Of a DNA stretch of 64,000 nucleotides, positions 46,936 through 55,559 are shown piece after piece. The notes under the pieces were generated by a model, which saw nothing but the letters and a program-made list of their open reading frames with translations, was not told the origin of the DNA and ran no database searches. The stretch's first letter is position 1, and every line of letters begins with the position of its first letter. The DNA is from Prochlorococcus sp. AG-402-P16 (GTDB lineage Bacteria; Cyanobacteriota; Cyanobacteriia; PCC-6307; Cyanobiaceae). The stretch lies in NCBI GenBank assembly GCA_003216295.1, contig QCJB01000007.1, positions 1 to 64,000 on the forward strand, read 5' to 3'. The position numbers were made by a program, and so were the translations under genes.

Positions 46936-46978
46936 CTGAACATATATTTATCAAAAAAAACCTAATTTTTATGTTCAG
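46936..46978. promoter_or_regulatory. 9-bp inverted repeat upstream of the DUF1816 gene
   Basis: CTGAACATA (46936-46944) and TATGTTCAG (46970-46978) are perfect complements separated by 25 bases. The repeat begins 31 bases upstream of the minus-strand start codon at 46905. It could be a looped operator or a leader hairpin. The rest of the 210-base gap to rlmB is plain AT-rich sequence. Confidence 0.4.
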
Positions 46979-47115
46979 TTGATGATGAAACATTTGTTTC
47001 TTGCGAAAAATTTATGTGACGATGAAATTTTCCAAAATAATTTTAATTTTTTATTTTTATTTTGAATTTTGATAATCTATATATATTATATAAAAAATAT
47101 ACATAGTGATTTAGC

Positions 47116-48306
47116 TTAATCAATAAAAGAGTTGTTCTGAAAATCAGATAAAACTTGAGGTTTCAATAAACGAGGGGATGGAGCTTGGCCAGAGATTGAG
47201 CTCATCCATCTACCTCTAGCAACTTCATATAAAAAAATAGAGGTAGCTACTGAGGCATTAAGACTGGTAGTAACACCTTTAAGAGGAATCCTAACCAACT
47301 GATCACATAACCTTCTTGTTATTAAAGAAATACCCTTGTTTTCAGAGCCTACAACAACAACTAAAGGGCCTTGAAATTTGATTTCAGATAAAGTTAAAGA
47401 CCCTTCTTCTGCTAAGCCAATAATGGTATAACCTTTATCTTTTAATTTTTCCAGAGATCTATTTAAATTCACTACCCTTGCGACAGGCAAATGTTCTAGG
47501 GCTCCGGCAGCAACTTTTGCAACTGAACCTGTCAATCCTGCACTTCGTCTTTGAGGCAATATCAAACCTTGTGCGCCCAAAGCTTCTGCAGATCGAATAA
47601 TTGCTCCAAGATTCTGAGGATCTGTTAGTCCATCCAGAGCAAGAAGAAGAGAAGAGTCCCCAAATGGCTTACAAGCCTCTATTAAATTATTCAAATCAAG
47701 TGTTTTAGAAGCAGCAATTTGTAAAACAATTCCTTGATGAACTGCTCCGTTTGTGATTTGACCTAGCCTTGACCAAGAAACCTCCTCAACCAAAACTCCA
47801 GAAGACTTTGAATCTTTGAGCATTTGATAAAACTTGGGTGAACTTCGCAATTCAGAAGTACACCAAATCCTATGAATAGCTCTGCCACCCAAAAGAGCGG
47901 ACTCTGTAGAGTGACGTCCCCAAATCAAATCATCACTAATAGTTTTTGTGAATGATTCCGAATATGAAATAGGTTCTTTATTACCCCCTCGTCTTATTTC
48001 ATTTTTAGTTGTCCATGTATTCGAACGTCTATAAGGACGAGTTGAAGGTTTCCTTTCAACACTTTTATGATCTCTATAATTAGATTCTAAACCTTCATTA
48101 TTTCTTGCTCTTTTATTAGATTGATTATCGATTGAATACTTATTCGTTTGAGCTGATGAAGAACTAGCAATAAAATTATTAGAATTCCTTTTTTCCTTAA
48201 ATTTAGAATTTTTGGAATCATTGTCAGGGCGATAATTATTACTACTTCGTTTATTAACTGAAGAGTTTTTGGAATTCCTTGTGTCTTTATTGAAACGATA
48301 GCTCAT
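47116..48306 (-). CDS. rlmB: TrmH/RlmB-family 23S rRNA 2'-O-methyltransferase with disordered N-terminal extension
   Basis: The C-terminal 250 residues are a SpoU-type SPOUT enzyme. A substrate-binding domain starting LIWGRHSTESALLGGRAIHR near residue 127 is followed by LDGLTDPQNLGAIIRSAEAL near 222, VVVGSENKGIS near 318 and the LNASVATSIFLYEVARGR motif near 350. RlmB methylates G2251 of 23S rRNA in E. coli; the exact target here is inferred. The first 120 residues are low-complexity, rich in Asn, Ser, Arg and Lys, and absent from E. coli RlmB. mrnC lies 17 bases upstream. Confidence 0.88.
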   Translation of the reverse strand: MSYRFNKDTRNSKNSSVNKRSSNNYRPDNDSKNSKFKEKRNSNNFIASSSSAQTNKYSIDNQSNKRARNNEGLESNYRDHKSVERKPSTRPYRRSNTWTTKNEIRRGGNKEPISYSESFTKTISDDLIWGRHSTESALLGGRAIHRIWCTSELRSSPKFYQMLKDSKSSGVLVEEVSWSRLGQITNGAVHQGIVLQIAASKTLDLNNLIEACKPFGDSSLLLALDGLTDPQNLGAIIRSAEALGAQGLILPQRRSAGLTGSVAKVAAGALEHLPVARVVNLNRSLEKLKDKGYTIIGLAEEGSLTLSEIKFQGPLVVVVGSENKGISLITRRLCDQLVRIPLKGVTTSLNASVATSIFLYEVARGRWMSSISGQAPSPRLLKPQVLSDFQNNSFID

Positions 48307-48323
48307 TTTTTAAAAACTATTTG

Positions 48324-48722
48324 CTAGTTAATAGGTCGATCCAGAAGATCGAATAAATCGGCAAGTCTTTTAGGATTTTTCAAGAAGAGCCATCCAACAA
48401 TAGTCTCAAAACCCGTAGCGATAGCATATGTGGCTGCATCTATATTTTTAGGACCCCTACCAGCTTTATTCCTACCTCTTCGAAGAAAATCCTTTTCTAG
48501 ATCAGTGAGGTAAGGTTCTATTTTACTAATTGCTCTGGCTTGACTAGAGGCATTGACCTCTTTAACTACAGCATTGTGCAAATCCTTCGAACGCATAGGA
48601 CTACTGCAGTAACGTAATCTTTGATGCATTTCCCAAACCGCATCTCCCAACCAAGCCAATTGCAAGGGACCTAAACCATCTGGTGAAATGGTTGATTTAT
48701 AAGAGCGAATCCAATCAGTCAA
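48324..48722 (-). CDS. mrnC: Mini-ribonuclease III
   Basis: MrnC has the RNase III catalytic domain without the double-stranded RNA-binding domain and in Gram-positive bacteria and plastids matures 23S rRNA or degrades introns. The 132-residue protein shows LQLAWLGDAVWEMHQRLRYC near residue 21, DLHNAVVKEVNASSQARA near 47 and the glycine-rich RGRNKAGRGPKNIDAATYAI near 76, typical of this family. It overlaps the STAS gene by 4 bases and precedes rlmB, so two rRNA-maturation genes are coupled. Confidence 0.9.
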   Translation of the reverse strand: MTDWIRSYKSTISPDGLGPLQLAWLGDAVWEMHQRLRYCSSPMRSKDLHNAVVKEVNASSQARAISKIEPYLTDLEKDFLRRGRNKAGRGPKNIDAATYAIATGFETIVGWLFLKNPKRLADLFDLLDRPIN

Positions 48723-49021
48723 GCAGTTAATTTACTAATAGCAGTATTTAAATCTGGCGCAAGATGAAGGAATTCCTCAAGACGTACTAATTTAATAGTT
48801 TGAACAACTCTTGGATTTCCAACTACCCTAAATTCTCTCTTTGACTCATTACATTTTTTGGCGGCCTGAACCATTGCGCCTAAACCAGTTGAATCAATGA
48901 AATCAATATTACTTAAATCAATAACTACTGATAGTTGATTTGAATCTAAAACTTCATTGATAAATGTAGTGAATTGCTTCTCGGAATAAGCATCGAGTTG
49001 CCCGGTAAAATTTAAAACCAA
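48719..49021 (-). CDS. STAS-domain anti-sigma factor antagonist
   Basis: The protein is a single STAS domain of the SpoIIAA/RsbV type with the phosphorylatable serine in FIDSTGLGAMVQAAKK (about residues 41-56). Such proteins release a sigma factor or other partner from an anti-sigma kinase. The shown frame starts at TTG, giving 100 residues and cutting the first beta strand (FTGQLDAYSEKQF). The frame is open upstream to 49093, where an ATT would add 24 residues (LQRLTVSLRGGF and DGCLVLNF) that look like the missing strand, so the real start is probably further 5'. Confidence 0.82.
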   Translation of the reverse strand: MVLNFTGQLDAYSEKQFTTFINEVLDSNQLSVVIDLSNIDFIDSTGLGAMVQAAKKCNESKREFRVVGNPRVVQTIKLVRLEEFLHLAPDLNTAISKLTA

Positions 49022-49135
49022 ACAACCATCTTGGTGGTTAAATCCACCTCTAAGAGAAACAGTAAGTCGTTGTAATTCGGCTATGGGATCAATCCCCTAT
49101 TACTTCATGTTGGAAGTGTAGTGATAGAAACCAAA

Positions 49136-50290
49136 TTAATCCACGATTGTTCGTCGTTCTTCTATTAAGGTTACGAAATGATTAAAATGATAATCTGCGT
49201 CATGAGGACCAGGACTTGCTTCGGGATGATATTGAACACCAAAGAAAGGTCTGTCAATTACTGAAATAGCAGCAACAGTTTGATCATTGAGATTGAAACG
49301 GGTAATTTTTATCTTTTCAGCATCCAAAGATTCAGGATCTAAAGCAAAACCATGATTCTGGCTAGTAATTTCTACACTTCCATTCAATCCACATGGATGG
49401 TTTAAACCTCTGTGTCCATATGAGAGTTTAAAAGTTTTTCCGCCAAGAGCCAATCCAAGAATTTGATGACCCAAACAAATTCCAAAAATGGGTAATTTAT
49501 TATGTTCAATTAATTCATTGGTGAGCTTTATACCACTCTCGACTGTGGAGGGATCTCCAGGACCATTGGAAAGAAAAACCCCCTCCGGAGATAAATCTAA
49601 AACTTCTGCAATTGAAGCATTAGCAGGTAAAACAGTAACTTCACATCCATGAGCGACTAATCGATCCAAAATCGATTGCTTTATTCCAAAATCTATAGCG
49701 ACAACATTATATGGATTTGATCTTAAATTTTTTATTCTTTTATCAAAAGAGACAGGACAAGCTTTATTTGCTTTATAAGCATTCCTAGTAGTTACTTTGT
49801 CGACAAGATTCAATCCATTCATTGATGGTGATTTGTTTAAGATAGAAAACAATTCAGCTATCGAATAGCTTGGCTCTGAAGAAATTATTCCATTTAAAGT
49901 TCCGGATTCTCTGAGATGCCTAACTAGTGCTCTTGTATCTATTCCTTTAATTCCAATAACATTTTCATTTCTTAGCCAATCTTCAAAAACAGTATTATGT
50001 CTCCAATTACTTGAAGTTATAGATATTTGTCTAGCTATAACCCCTTTAACGGATGGATTAGGTGATTCATTATCCTCATTATTAATTCCAGTATTTCCAA
50101 TCTCTGGATAGGTAAAAGTTATTAGCTGTCCATAATAGCTTGGGTCAGTAATAACCTCTTGGTAGCCAGTCATGCCAGTATTAAATACAACTTCTCCAGA
50201 TATTGTGCCCAATGCACCAAAAGAAATTCCTTCAAAATATGTTCCATCCTCTAATAGCAATATCGCAGAACTTTCAGAGTTGAAAAACAT
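49136..50290 (-). CDS. carA: Carbamoyl-phosphate synthase small subunit
   Basis: CarA is the glutaminase subunit that supplies ammonia for carbamoyl phosphate, the precursor of arginine and pyrimidines. The 384-residue protein has an N-terminal CPSase domain ([18 protein letters not shown]) and a class I glutamine amidotransferase domain with the nucleophile in [18 protein letters not shown] near residue 262 and the His-Glu pair in [15 protein letters not shown] near 345. carB is not adjacent. trpD lies 29 bases upstream on the same strand. Confidence 0.96.
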   Translation of the reverse strand: MFFNSESSAILLLEDGTYFEGISFGALGTISGEVVFNTGMTGYQEVITDPSYYGQLITFTYPEIGNTGINNEDNESPNPSVKGVIARQISITSSNWRHNTVFEDWLRNENVIGIKGIDTRALVRHLRESGTLNGIISSEPSYSIAELFSILNKSPSMNGLNLVDKVTTRNAYKANKACPVSFDKRIKNLRSNPYNVVAIDFGIKQSILDRLVAHGCEVTVLPANASIAEVLDLSPEGVFLSNGPGDPSTVESGIKLTNELIEHNKLPIFGICLGHQILGLALGGKTFKLSYGHRGLNHPCGLNGSVEITSQNHGFALDPESLDAEKIKITRFNLNDQTVAAISVIDRPFFGVQYHPEASPGPHDADYHFNHFVTLIEERRTIVD

Positions 50291-50319
50291 AATAAAAGAG
50301 TTTGATCAGGAGAGAATTA

Positions 50320-51357
50320 TTAGATAGATAAAAAATCACTTAACTGCTCAAAAAGCAGCCATGGCTTATCTGAACTCAAACAATCTAAAGATCTTTGCAC
50401 TCCTAAAGATAAATTATCTTCAACACCTGAAACCCACAACACCAAAGCCGTATTTAGAGCAACGACTTCTTTGTGGTGCTTATCTCCCTTACCCTTGAGT
50501 AAAGATTTTAAAATTTGAGAATTAGTTTCTAAGTCATCCCCTTTTAGAGATTGATTAGATATTTCAGTAAGTCCAAGCTCAGTAGGAAGTATATCTTTAC
50601 ACTTTATTGAATTATTATCAAGGAATCGAAATTGATTAACACCCTCTAATGAAGCCTCATCTAAACCTCCGGCTCCATGAACAACCACAGCTCTTTTAAG
50701 ACCCATCCCCTTCAAAGCAATTGACATTGGATCAAGCAAATTAGATTTTGCAACACCTAATACTTGAGACTTTGGCCTAAGTGGATTAACTAATGGTCCC
50801 AGCAAATTAAAAATAGTTCTTATTCCAAGTTTTTTTCTTAGTGGGGCTAGATTAATTAAAGAAGGATGCCAAGAAGGAGCAAAAAGGAAAGTAATCCCAT
50901 ATTTATTTAATGCTCCAATAACTTTTTCTGAAGATGCATTTAACGGTAAACCTAATTTTTCTAATACATCTGCAGAACCAACCTTGCCACTTGCACTTCG
51001 ATTTCCATGTTTAGCAATTTTCACGCCTAATGCTGCTGAGACGAAGGCAACTGCAGTAGAAATATTAAATGTATTTGCTCCATCTCCTCCAGTCCCACAA
51101 GTATCAACCAAGTTAAAAGATTGGAAATCTGAAGGAACTTTTGAAGCATCCTGAAGTATTCGAGCCATTACTGAGAGTTCTTCACCAGAAATCCCCTTAG
51201 CTCTAAATGCAGCCAAGAAAGCTCCAGTAAGCAAGGGTTCAATATCATTTCTCAACCAAGCATTCATTAAAAATTTAGATTGTTCTTCATCTAAATCATT
51301 GCCAGAAAGAAGTAATTCAAGAATTACAGAAAAAGTTAATGGATTAGATAAAGTCAT
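50320..51357 (-). CDS. trpD: Anthranilate phosphoribosyltransferase
   Basis: TrpD transfers phosphoribose from PRPP to anthranilate in tryptophan synthesis. The 345-residue protein has the glycine-rich PRPP loop [19 protein letters not shown] near residue 84, [18 protein letters not shown] near 118 and [20 protein letters not shown] near 172. All are standard for the family. The other trp genes are not nearby. It is followed by carA after 29 bases. Confidence 0.95.
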   Translation of the reverse strand: MTLSNPLTFSVILELLLSGNDLDEEQSKFLMNAWLRNDIEPLLTGAFLAAFRAKGISGEELSVMARILQDASKVPSDFQSFNLVDTCGTGGDGANTFNISTAVAFVSAALGVKIAKHGNRSASGKVGSADVLEKLGLPLNASSEKVIGALNKYGITFLFAPSWHPSLINLAPLRKKLGIRTIFNLLGPLVNPLRPKSQVLGVAKSNLLDPMSIALKGMGLKRAVVVHGAGGLDEASLEGVNQFRFLDNNSIKCKDILPTELGLTEISNQSLKGDDLETNSQILKSLLKGKGDKHHKEVVALNTALVLWVSGVEDNLSLGVQRSLDCLSSDKPWLLFEQLSDFLSI

Positions 51358-51463
51358 ATATCAAAGGAAGTCTGATTGAGCATTAAAGACTAAATATTTT
51401 TTTTAACTTAGTCAAAAATATATCAACTATTAAGGTATTTAATAAAAAATAATTTCAATATGT

Positions 51464-51775
51464 CTAAGGTTGAGTGGAATCAGAAGTATCAAAACCAGAC
51501 CCGACGTTATCCGTATTCGAAAAGCCATTAGGTCGAAACCCCTCTGACCATAACTTTCTAGTTTCTTCTTCAAGTGAATTACGATTTATATTCCATTTTT
51601 TTAAAATTTTTTCCATATCTGAATTAAGATCTTCTGCACCTCTAAAATCTTTATAACGAATAAGCAATCTGGCTAGTTCCACAAAATCGATATTAGAAGG
51701 AGCTTCTACGCCGCATAAACGATCAAGATTTTCGCGATCAGTTGAATACAACGGATGATTTTGAGGTTCATTCAT
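51464..51775 (-). CDS. DUF3288-like protein
   Basis: The 103-residue soluble protein starts with NEPQNHPLYSTDRENLDRLC and contains FVELARLLIRYKDFRGAEDL, which fits the small cyanobacterial family DUF3288 of unknown function. The last 25 residues are polar and probably disordered. It is divergent from the ABC exporter gene, with a 73-base gap. Confidence 0.75.
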   Translation of the reverse strand: MNEPQNHPLYSTDRENLDRLCGVEAPSNIDFVELARLLIRYKDFRGAEDLNSDMEKILKKWNINRNSLEEETRKLWSEGFRPNGFSNTDNVGSGFDTSDSTQP

Positions 51776-51848
51776 AAATCCTTTAAATTAGTTTTACTCA
51801 CATCTATAGGCTTATATTGCCTAGGTTAATGAGCATATCAATAAAATA

Positions 51849-53600
51849 ATGGCTGAATTAAGACTAGATCTAATAAAAAACCACCTAAGACCACATAAGA
51901 AAGAGCTATTAATAGGTGGAATTTGCCTGATTTTGGTAAACATATTAAGTGTTGCTATTCCTATGGAAGTTAGAGATATCGTCGATGATCTAAAAGAAGG
52001 TTTTACATTTTCATATGTCCTAAACAAGTCAATATGGCTAGTCCTTTTAGCCACTTTAATGGGAGGAGTAAGACTAATCTCTAGGCAACTAGTCTTTGGA
52101 GTTGGCAGACAAGTAGAAGTTTCATTGAGACAGAAATTATTTGATCACATGCTTGGGCAAGATCCAGGATGGGTTCAGACCATAGGAACTGGAGAAGTCA
52201 TAACTAGGGCTACAAGTGATTTAGAAAATATCAGAAGATTGTTAGGTTTTACTATTCTTAGTCTTACTAATACTTTGCTGGCATATACCTTTACTATTCC
52301 AGCAATGCTGGCAATCGACCCTCTTCTAACATTCTTTGCGATATCTATTTACCCTGTCTTGCTAGGAACTGTAGGTCTGTTTGGGGGACGAATGGTTAAA
52401 CAAAGAAAAAAGCAGCAAGAAGCTTTATCTTTATTGAGTGAATTAATACAAGAAGATCTATCGGGAATCAGCGCTATTAAAATATATGGACAAGAAAAAG
52501 CCGAGCAGAAAGCATTCAGAAAATTAAACATTAAGTATAGGGATTCTGCTATTAATCTTGCAAGGACTGCAAGCACCTTATTCCCATTACTTCAAGGCTT
52601 ATCCTCAATATCTTTACTCCTTCTTATAGCAATAGGAAGTGGCCAACTTTCAACAGGAAGTCTTACTGTAGGAGGCCTGGTTGCATTGATTCTCTATGTT
52701 GAAAGATTAGTTTTCCCTACGGCATTATTAGGTTTTACATTGAATACATTTCAATTAGGGCAAGTAAGTTTAGAGAGAGTTGAAGAAATACTAAATCATG
52801 AACCTACAATTAAAGATAATGATAACTCAGTAAATACTGATAAAACTATTTTAGGTAAATTAGAAGCAAAAAGTCTATCAATAAGATATGAAGATTCGCA
52901 AAGAGAAATTCTTAAAGATCTATCTTTCAAAATCAATCCAGGAGAAATAGTTGCTCTCGTTGGCCCCGTAGGCTGCGGCAAAACAACATTAGCAAGAGCC
53001 TTAGGAAGAATGGTCAATATCGAACAAGGTAAATTATTTTTAGATGATTATGACGTTACAAGTCTAAAAATAGATCAACTTAGAAAAAACATCGCTTTAG
53101 TTCCTCAAGAAGGTTATCTATTTACAGAAACACTAACCGAAAATATAAGATATGGAAATCCAGAAGCGTCTATAAATAAAGTTCAAGACTCAGCCTATGA
53201 GGCACGAATGAGCGATGACATAAAGGGGTTTCCTGATGGCTTAAATACTCTTGTCGGAGAGAGAGGAATCACCTTGAGTGGAGGACAAAGACAAAGAACA
53301 GCATTGAGTAGAGCATTATTAGTAGACTCGAAAATAATAGTATTAGATGATGCTCTCGCTAGTGTTGACAACAAAACAGCCTCAGCAATACTTCAAACAA
53401 TCAAAAATCAATTTAATAAAACTGTTTTATTGATTAGTCATCAACTTTCTGCAGCAGCCTCATGTGATCGAATTTTAGTAATGGATGATGGGAAAATAAT
53501 ACAAGAAGGAACTCATCAAAAATTAATAAATAAAAATGGGTTGTATAAAAGCATGTGGGAGAGAGAAAAAGCTAAAGAGCAAATTCAATCTGATGACTAA
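51849..53600 (+). CDS. ABC transporter, fused permease-ATPase (MdlA/MsbA-like)
   Basis: The 583-residue half-transporter has six membrane helices (about residues 18-300) and an ATPase domain with Walker A GPVGCGKTTLARAL near 371, signature LSGGQRQRTALSRALL near 478 and Walker B IIVLDDALASVD near 498. The residue after the Walker B aspartate is Asp instead of the catalytic Glu, as in one half of heterodimeric exporters such as MdlA. This suggests that it works with a second half-transporter encoded elsewhere. The substrate, possibly a lipid or drug, is unknown. Confidence 0.9.
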   Translation: MAELRLDLIKNHLRPHKKELLIGGICLILVNILSVAIPMEVRDIVDDLKEGFTFSYVLNKSIWLVLLATLMGGVRLISRQLVFGVGRQVEVSLRQKLFDHMLGQDPGWVQTIGTGEVITRATSDLENIRRLLGFTILSLTNTLLAYTFTIPAMLAIDPLLTFFAISIYPVLLGTVGLFGGRMVKQRKKQQEALSLLSELIQEDLSGISAIKIYGQEKAEQKAFRKLNIKYRDSAINLARTASTLFPLLQGLSSISLLLLIAIGSGQLSTGSLTVGGLVALILYVERLVFPTALLGFTLNTFQLGQVSLERVEEILNHEPTIKDNDNSVNTDKTILGKLEAKSLSIRYEDSQREILKDLSFKINPGEIVALVGPVGCGKTTLARALGRMVNIEQGKLFLDDYDVTSLKIDQLRKNIALVPQEGYLFTETLTENIRYGNPEASINKVQDSAYEARMSDDIKGFPDGLNTLVGERGITLSGGQRQRTALSRALLVDSKIIVLDDALASVDNKTASAILQTIKNQFNKTVLLISHQLSAAASCDRILVMDDGKIIQEGTHQKLINKNGLYKSMWEREKAKEQIQSDD

Positions 53601-53689
53601 TTATTACTTATAAAAATTTTTTAATCAAATCAATTTTGATTAGGTAAAATCAAATAATAAATTATGTTCTTTTTATTAACTTCTAAATC

Positions 53690-53935
53690 ATGAGCTCTTT
53701 TTCAAATTATAAACTTAATTGTGATCTTGAATTTGGTGATATCTATATTCAAATTCTTGCATGGATGGGAGTGATCTTTGTAAGCTTGGCCGCAGGGCTT
53801 GCACTTATGGGATCCTCTAGACCAATATTCGCTCTTCTAGGAGTAGGATTAATCCTTGTAATAAGTCTTCCTTTCTTATTATTTGCATTTGTTACGACAC
53901 TAATTAATCATATAAAAATTGAAACTTTAAATTAA
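53690..53935 (+). CDS. Small conserved membrane protein (81 aa)
   Basis: The 81-residue protein has a polar, acidic N-terminus and two hydrophobic helices (about residues 23-43 and 48-72) with small residues at the turn (LALMGSSRPIFALLGVGL). It lies between the ABC exporter and msrA, 5 bases before msrA. No family is recognised. Confidence 0.65.
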   Translation: MSSFSNYKLNCDLEFGDIYIQILAWMGVIFVSLAAGLALMGSSRPIFALLGVGLILVISLPFLLFAFVTTLINHIKIETLN

Positions 53936-53939
53936 AAAA

Positions 53940-54686
53940 ATGCTTAAAAAGATATACATATATTTTTCAGAGATTGCTGATAAGCTATATTCAGAGAAAA
54001 CATTTACTAAAAATAATAAAAAGGTGATTCATACAATATTAAAGAATGATCTTAAAGCAGAATTAAAAGAAAACGAAGAATCAATCCTTTTTGGATGTGG
54101 ATGCTTCTGGGGCGCAGAAAAGGGTTTTTGGAGATTGCCAGGAATAATCTCAACAGCCGTAGGTTATGCCGGTGGAGAAAAGACTAACCCTACTTACAGA
54201 GAGGTATGTACTGGTCAAACAGGTCATACAGAGGTAATAAAGGTTGTGTGGAATAGAGAAATAATTGATTTAAGTGACTTATTAAAATTGTTCTGGGAAT
54301 GCCATGACCCAACTCAAGGAAATAGGCAAGGAAACGATTCTGGTACCCAATACAGGTCAGCTATTTATACTTCAAATAATAATCAATTAATCAAGGTCAT
54401 AGAAAGCAAAAAAAGCTATCAAGTTGAATTACAAAAACAGGGATTCGGTAAAATCACTACTGAAATTGCAAGCAATATAAAATTCTATTTCGCAGAAGAG
54501 TATCATCAACAATATTTAGCAAAACCAGGGAGTCGGCCCTATTGTTCGGCAATGCCTACCAAAGTAAAGTTTAAAGATTTTAAAGGGTCAAACTTTAAAC
54601 TTAGTGAAAAGATCTGGTCTTATTACAATTGGGAAATTACCCATTGTATCCTTAGAGGTGAGAATACACCTATTCAATCTAATTAA
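53940..54686 (+). CDS. msrA: Peptide methionine sulfoxide reductase MsrA
   Basis: MsrA repairs oxidised methionine (S-sulfoxide) in proteins. The catalytic cysteine is residue 55 in the signature FGCGCFWGAEKGFW, followed by GYAGGEKTNPTYREVCTGQT and the conserved FFAEEYHQQY-type motif (FYFAEEYHQQYLAKPGSRPY). The 248 residues include a 45-residue N-terminal extension and a C-terminal extension not found in short MsrA proteins. The chain is otherwise complete. A 56-residue membrane ORF begins two bases after the stop codon. Confidence 0.95.
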   Translation: MLKKIYIYFSEIADKLYSEKTFTKNNKKVIHTILKNDLKAELKENEESILFGCGCFWGAEKGFWRLPGIISTAVGYAGGEKTNPTYREVCTGQTGHTEVIKVVWNREIIDLSDLLKLFWECHDPTQGNRQGNDSGTQYRSAIYTSNNNQLIKVIESKKSYQVELQKQGFGKITTEIASNIKFYFAEEYHQQYLAKPGSRPYCSAMPTKVKFKDFKGSNFKLSEKIWSYYNWEITHCILRGENTPIQSN

Positions 54687-54688
54687 TA

Positions 54689-54859
54689 ATGAATGATCAT
54701 TTACCAGATAGAACAGTTCTTCTAATAATTTTAGCTACATTGTTATTAGTATTTTTTTTAGTATTTAGTTTTAAATCCAATAAAATTGAACAAGAAAAAT
54801 CGATTCAATGGATGGATAGTAGTTATAGCAACGATATAGGTTACCCAATGGAAAAATGA
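54689..54859 (+). CDS. Small single-helix membrane protein (56 aa)
   Basis: ATG at 54689 follows the msrA stop codon by two bases. The 56 residues comprise a short polar start (MNDHLPDRT), one helix at about residues 9-28 and a polar tail (QWMDSSYSNDIGYPMEK). The family is not recognised. Coupling to msrA suggests genuine translation. Confidence 0.5.
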   Translation: MNDHLPDRTVLLIILATLLLVFFLVFSFKSNKIEQEKSIQWMDSSYSNDIGYPMEK

Positions 54860-54890
54860 TTTAATCAAATGATTATAAACATAACTAAAA

Positions 54891-55223
54891 ATGAAAAATA
54901 GAGATCAAAAAAACCATTTAGAAAAAGCTAGAATAAATATATATAATATACTAGCAATTTTAATTGTAATTATTCCAGAATTTTTCGCAGAGTTAATATA
55001 TACGATTGAGGCATCACAACATAAAAACACATTACCAATTGAGGGAGACGCATGGAAAATCAATACAGAATTAATACTTTCAAAAATGAGTATTTTTGAC
55101 TTAAGATTAATGGCTATGAAACTTCGTATCCATGGTTATTCATGCGATAATAGGAATGAACTAATTAGAAGAATAGAAAGAAAGTCAAAGAGAAGAATTA
55201 AATGGAAATCATTAAATAATTAA
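54891..55223 (+). CDS. Membrane-anchored protein with SAP-like motif (110 aa)
   Basis: One membrane helix lies at about residues 18-40. A C-terminal helix-turn-helix follows, with the pattern ILSKMSIFDLRLMAMKLRIH then SCDNRNELIRRIERKSKRR (about residues 60-102). That resembles the SAP motif, a small nucleic-acid-binding fold found in some cyanobacterial small proteins. A membrane-tethered DNA- or RNA-binding role is possible but untested. It precedes tRNA-Pro by 34 bases. Confidence 0.6.
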   Translation: MKNRDQKNHLEKARINIYNILAILIVIIPEFFAELIYTIEASQHKNTLPIEGDAWKINTELILSKMSIFDLRLMAMKLRIHGYSCDNRNELIRRIERKSKRRIKWKSLNN

Positions 55224-55257
55224 AACATATGGAAGTACTTGTGATAATTTACACTTA

Positions 55258-55331
55258 CGGGACGTAGCGCAGCTTGGTAGCGCACCACTTTGGGGTAGTG
55301 GGGGTCGTGGGTTCAAATCCCGCCGTTCCGA
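55258..55331 (+). tRNA. tRNA-Pro (anticodon GGG)
   Basis: The 74-base cloverleaf has acceptor CGGGACG paired with CGTTCCG (one G-T), D arm GCGC...GCGC, anticodon stem CCACT/AGTGG with loop TTGGGGT giving anticodon GGG, and T arm GTGGG-TTCAAAT-CCCGC. The discriminator is A. CCA is not encoded. Confidence 0.95.
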
Positions 55332-55349
55332 TAAAATTGGATTAAATCA

Positions 55350-55508
55350 TTATTCAGAATCATTCACCAAGGATTGAATCAATTTGGTTGTACTAATCAA
55401 AACAGCCAAAAAAATAAACAGAGATAAAAAGATAATTAGGGCAAAAAACATAGGCGGTATATCAATTTCGCCGAAAGAAACTATGAATAAATCAATTACT
55501 ATATTCAT
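55350..55508 (-). CDS. Small single-helix membrane protein (52 aa)
   Basis: ATG at 55506-55508 opens a 52-residue frame (MNIVIDLFIVSFGEIDIPPM...) with a long hydrophobic stretch (about residues 18-40) and a polar end (TKLIQSLVNDSE). It lies 51 bases downstream of uppP on the same strand. No family is recognised. Confidence 0.45.
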   Translation of the reverse strand: MNIVIDLFIVSFGEIDIPPMFFALIIFLSLFIFLAVLISTTKLIQSLVNDSE

Positions 55509-55559
55509 AAAAACAAAGACACAAATAATATAAAATAATAATAAACCATTTTTAAAAAA

